From Natronomonas pharaonis DSM 2160 (GTDB lineage: Archaea > Halobacteriota > Halobacteria > Halobacteriales > Haloarculaceae): a stretch of 64,000 bases of DNA. A program made the position numbers and the translations under genes. The notes beneath the pieces were generated by a model. It did no database searches. It had not been told where the DNA came from and saw only the letters and a list, made by a program, of their open reading frames with translations. Of this stretch, positions 61,302 to 64,000 are shown one piece after another. Numbering within the stretch: the first letter of the stretch is position 1; every line of letters starts with the position of its first letter. The stretch spans positions 186,001-250,000 of the forward strand of contig NC_007426.1 of NCBI RefSeq assembly GCF_000026045.1. The letters run 5' to 3'.

Positions 61302-63545
61302 TCAGAAATCACCGAGGTTGGCCTGTCCGTCGTCGGTACCGGCAGCCGCCGCGGACTCCTTGACATCCGCATCAGGCGTAACACCGTCCATCTCCGGCTG
61401 CTGGTGGCCCGCGGCTTCGAGGACGTTCTCGGCAGTTTGTTCGCGCCCCCGCAACGCCGCCAGCACAACCGATTTGTCGGCGTTTCTGAGGTCGGCCCGG
61501 GTCTCGATGCCGGCGTCGTAGAGCCGCCGGGCGCGCTTCCGACCGACGCCGCGGACGCCGGCGAGGTCGATGAGCTCCTCGCCGACGCCGTGTTCGACCC
61601 GTTTTCGGGCCTCCCGTATCGCCGAAACATCGGCGAGGTCCTGTTCGCTAGCGAGGGATTCGGCGGCTCCCAGCAACCATTCGGCGGTATCGACCTTGCC
61701 ACGGATGTCGCCGGGGCCGACGCCATATCGTTCGGCAATGTCGTCCTCGTCGAGTTCGCTCGCCCAGTCTTCGAGCATCCGGGCAGTCTTCAGCGCCGAC
61801 AGCCAGTCCTCGAAGCGGCCCTCCTCGAACTCACTCGGAAGCTCACCGAGCAGTTCGGCCTCCCGCTCGTAGGCCAACATCGTGTACTCCTCGCGGTCGC
61901 CGGAGCGCAGGTAGAGTTCGTACATGTCCGGCGTCCGTGCGACGAGTTGGTACAGCCCCATCGCCGTCGGGCTGGCCGCGTCGGCGAGCCCGTCGATGAT
62001 TTCGGCGGCGCTCATCGGGTCGAGGTAGAGCCGCGAAACGGTGTGGCCGAGGTCGGTCGCCTCGATGGCGTCGCCGTCGCGGTCGATGAAGCCGTTCGTC
62101 TCCAGATACGAAAGCGTCGTGTCGACGACCCGTTCGAGGTTGTCTTCACCGTCCCCGTGGCGGTACTGGGTGGCATACAGCGTCCGGTCGAGGAACGAAA
62201 GCAGCGCCGACCGCGAGTCCGCGAAGCCGGATGCAACCGTCGCAAGCAGGTGGGTCCGCATCGACGGCTCGCGGGCGAGTTTCGATTCGACCGGCTCGGG
62301 GTCGGCCCAGACGTACCGGTCCAACAGTTCATCGAGTTCGTCGTGGCTGTCGGCCAACAGTACCGCCTCGCCGTAGGGGTCTCTGCCCGGGCGGCCCGCA
62401 CGACCCATCATCTGGTGGACCTCCAACACCGAAAGCGGCTGCATGCCGCCGGCGTCGCCGGAGTAGCGCCGCCAGTCGCGGACGACGACCCGTCTGGCGG
62501 GCGTGTTGACGCCGGCCGCCAGCGTCGGCGTCGCACAGATGGTCTTGATAAGCCGGTCACGGAAGGCGTCCTCGACGAGGCTGCGGTGCTCGCTGGAACA
62601 GCCCGCGTGGTGGAACGCCGCGCCCTGTTCGACGCAGTCGGCGAGGTCGTCGCTGGTTTCGGTGTCGGAGACAGCCCGTATCTCCTCGGCCAGCGACGAC
62701 AGCGCCGCCCGCTCGTCGGCATCGAGACCGTCGACGGTCGTCTTCGCCAGCCGCTTTGCCGCGCCCTCGGCGTTCCGCCGGGAGTTCACGAACACGAGCG
62801 TCGACCCGCCCTCGTCGAGGGTCTCTCTGACGACAGCCTCGGTCGGCTTCTCGGTCCGTTGTACTGGAAGTTCCTGCTGGGTGCCGTCGCCGAAATGAAG
62901 CGCCTGCCCGTAGTGGACCCCTTTCCGGAGTTCGATGGGCCGCCACGAGGAGTCGACGAGTTCGGCATCGAGCCACTCGGCCATCTCGCCGGCGTTGCCG
63001 ACCGTCGCCGACAGCGCCACGACCTGCAGGTTGGGGTTGACGCGCCGGAGCTTCGCCAGCGTCACCTCAAGCGTCGGCCCCCGGTGCTCGTCGTCGACGA
63101 GGTGGACCTCGTCGGCGACGACACAGTCGAGGTCGTCTATCCACGGCGCGCCGTTGCGGACCAGCGAGTCGACCTTCTCGCTCGTGGCGACGATGATGTC
63201 CTTGTCGGCGAGCCACTCGCCGGTGTCCTCGTAGCTCCCCGTCGTGACTCCCACCGAGAGACCGTACTCTTCGAAGGCCGCAAACTCCTCGCGCTTCTCG
63301 CTGGCGAGGGCACGCAACGGAACGATGTACAGCGCCGTCCCGCCGCGGTCGATGGCCGAAAGCATCGCCAACTGGGCGACGAGCGTCTTGCCGCTGGCGG
63401 TCGGCACCGAGGCGACGAGGCTCTCGCCGTCGGCGACACCGGCGTCGACGGCCGCCGCCTGCGGCGGGTACAGCGATTCGATACCCTCCTCACGGAGGTG
63501 GTCGGCGAACCACGGCGGCACGCCGGAGACCTCGGAAACGTCCAT
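61302..63545 (-). CDS. hel308: ATP-dependent DNA helicase Hel308
   Basis: A 747-residue superfamily 2 helicase that unwinds lagging-strand branches at stalled forks. Walker [14 protein letters not shown] (about residues 44-56), DEVH box ([11 protein letters not shown], about 145), [20 protein letters not shown], and motif [15 protein letters not shown]. The winged-helix, ratchet and C-terminal helix-hairpin-helix region ([20 protein letters not shown]) are present, and the tail ends in a PIP-like sequence ([10 protein letters not shown]). The start at 63545 follows a TATA box at 63569-63576. Confidence 0.94.
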   Translation of the reverse strand: MDVSEVSGVPPWFADHLREEGIESLYPPQAAAVDAGVADGESLVASVPTASGKTLVAQLAMLSAIDRGGTALYIVPLRALASEKREEFAAFEEYGLSVGVTTGSYEDTGEWLADKDIIVATSEKVDSLVRNGAPWIDDLDCVVADEVHLVDDEHRGPTLEVTLAKLRRVNPNLQVVALSATVGNAGEMAEWLDAELVDSSWRPIELRKGVHYGQALHFGDGTQQELPVQRTEKPTEAVVRETLDEGGSTLVFVNSRRNAEGAAKRLAKTTVDGLDADERAALSSLAEEIRAVSDTETSDDLADCVEQGAAFHHAGCSSEHRSLVEDAFRDRLIKTICATPTLAAGVNTPARRVVVRDWRRYSGDAGGMQPLSVLEVHQMMGRAGRPGRDPYGEAVLLADSHDELDELLDRYVWADPEPVESKLAREPSMRTHLLATVASGFADSRSALLSFLDRTLYATQYRHGDGEDNLERVVDTTLSYLETNGFIDRDGDAIEATDLGHTVSRLYLDPMSAAEIIDGLADAASPTAMGLYQLVARTPDMYELYLRSGDREEYTMLAYEREAELLGELPSEFEEGRFEDWLSALKTARMLEDWASELDEDDIAERYGVGPGDIRGKVDTAEWLLGAAESLASEQDLADVSAIREARKRVEHGVGEELIDLAGVRGVGRKRARRLYDAGIETRADLRNADKSVVLAALRGREQTAENVLEAAGHQQPEMDGVTPDADVKESAAAAGTDDGQANLGDF

Positions 63546-63568
63546 TACGTCCCGTTTATGCGCCGTCC

Positions 63569-63576
63569 AATTTAAA
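63569..63576 (-). promoter_or_regulatory. TATA box for hel308
   Basis: TTTAAATT on the minus strand, about 28 bases before the ATG at 63545; selects this start over an upstream frame extension. Confidence 0.6.
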
Positions 63577-63637
63577 CGGAATGTTCGGGTCACAGCAAAG
63601 AGGGGAGCGAATCGGCACGCTGTCTGGACCCGTCATC

Positions 63638-63647
63638 CCTTTTATCG
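63638..63647 (+). promoter_or_regulatory. TATA-like box for the ferredoxin gene
   Basis: CCTTTTATCG lies about 25 bases before the ATG at 63667, making the message leaderless. Confidence 0.5.
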
Positions 63648-63666
63648 CGCGCGCCGAACGGCGGGC

Positions 63667-63909
63667 ATGAAGGTTCGGTTCGACCGCGAGACGTGCATCG
63701 GGATGTTCCAGTGTGTCGCCGAGTGGGACGCTTTCGAGGAAGACGAAGACGAAGGCAAGGCCGACCTCGACGGTGCTGAGGAGGTAGCGCCGGGAATCTT
63801 CGAGCGCGAGGTGCCCGAAGACGCCGAGTTCGACGCGAAGTTCGCAGCCCGGAGCTGCCCGGTCGACGCCATCGAAATCTACGACGAGGACGGCGAACAG
63901 CTCGTCTAA
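63667..63909 (+). CDS. Ferredoxin with three cluster cysteines
   Basis: An 80-residue ferredoxin of the single-cluster type. Cysteines are in DRETCIGMFQCVAEWD (residues about 10 and 16) and in ARSCPVDAIEIYD (about 64). The usual four-cysteine CxxCxxC set is reduced to three, which would fit a [3Fe-4S] cluster or an incomplete site. The protein is very acidic, as expected. It may pass electrons in a cytoplasmic redox chain; partners unknown. Divergent from hel308. Confidence 0.85.
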   Translation: MKVRFDRETCIGMFQCVAEWDAFEEDEDEGKADLDGAEEVAPGIFEREVPEDAEFDAKFAARSCPVDAIEIYDEDGEQLV

Positions 63910-63975
63910 GCGGGTCGGAGTCGGCGGAAAGCATATGTGGGTCGGCGTTGAGCCCCCACGTGAGGTGGTACCACG

Positions 63976-64000
63976 ATGACGGCATCCGGACACGAGCGTG
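63976..64000 (+). CDS. Possible start of a gene cut by the window edge
   Basis: An ATG at 63976 opens TASGHERV before the sequence ends. A TATA-like GCATATG lies about 43 bases upstream. Too little sequence remains to identify it, and the start itself is uncertain. Confidence 0.25.

Noticed and set aside
61059-63575. An 838-codon plus-strand open frame across hel308
   Set aside because: Antisense to a complete Hel308 with all helicase motifs; no recognisable protein features.

Overview
This window is chromosomal DNA from a haloarchaeon (class Halobacteria). The evidence is the high G+C content, strongly acidic proteins, many leaderless genes with a TATA-like box about 25-30 bases upstream of the start codon, a single 16S / tRNA-Ala / 23S / 5S / tRNA-Cys operon, chromosomal protein MC1, two-subunit DNA polymerase D and many small haloarchaea-only families. 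A Natronomonas-like alkaliphile is plausible but cannot be proven from the sequence alone. DUF numbers quoted below are recalled from family resemblance and were not checked against a database.

Layout. 1-2.4 kb: the 3'-truncated gene for a large secreted or surface protein with a duplicated module. 2.5-9.5 kb: transcription factor S, an MFS transporter, an HMG-CoA reductase with an extra N-terminal domain, and small conserved haloarchaeal proteins. 9.6-16.9 kb: a DUF373 membrane protein, Dph6, a sugar nucleotidyltransferase, aSUI1, rhodaneses, a Nudix operon and RimI. 17.2-24.2 kb: aconitase, aIF2-beta-TRAM, a MptD-like aldolase, a creatininase-like amidohydrolase, ribosomal protein L10e and a CPBP protease. 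24.7-30.6 kb: the rRNA operon on the minus strand with long processing stems and an array of about 80-bp-spaced promoters. 30.9-35.7 kb: MC1, an AbrB-like protein, class-2 PyrD, small families and a YgfZ-like protein. 35.8-39.4 kb: a MinD-type ATPase facing a 767-residue repeat-bearing coiled-coil protein. 39.4-47.4 kb: TrpS, EndA, a NucS-like/zinc-ribbon protein, an ornithine cyclodeaminase-family enzyme and a bacterial-type LeuS. 47.4-52.7 kb: an HTH-membrane protein, a truncated TnpB remnant, a phosphodiesterase, PdxT, a DUF151 protein, HisE and a Tat lipoprotein. 52.7-58.9 kb: both PolD subunits. 58.9-64 kb: signal peptidase, an AbrB/MaoC divergent pair, Cgi121 and Hel308, and a ferredoxin.

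The content is mostly core information processing: transcription elongation, translation initiation, tRNA charging, splicing and modification, DNA replication and repair, and the rRNA operon. It is interspersed with metabolic singletons. Clear accessory DNA is limited to the TnpB remnant near 48.5-49.0 kb and possibly the orphan at 15.4 kb. The most promising poorly described unit is the MinD-like ATPase paired with the tetradecad-repeat coiled-coil protein. It could be a cell-organisation system, but that is inference. Five convergent gene pairs end on four-base shared stop codons, a recurrent architectural feature of this region.
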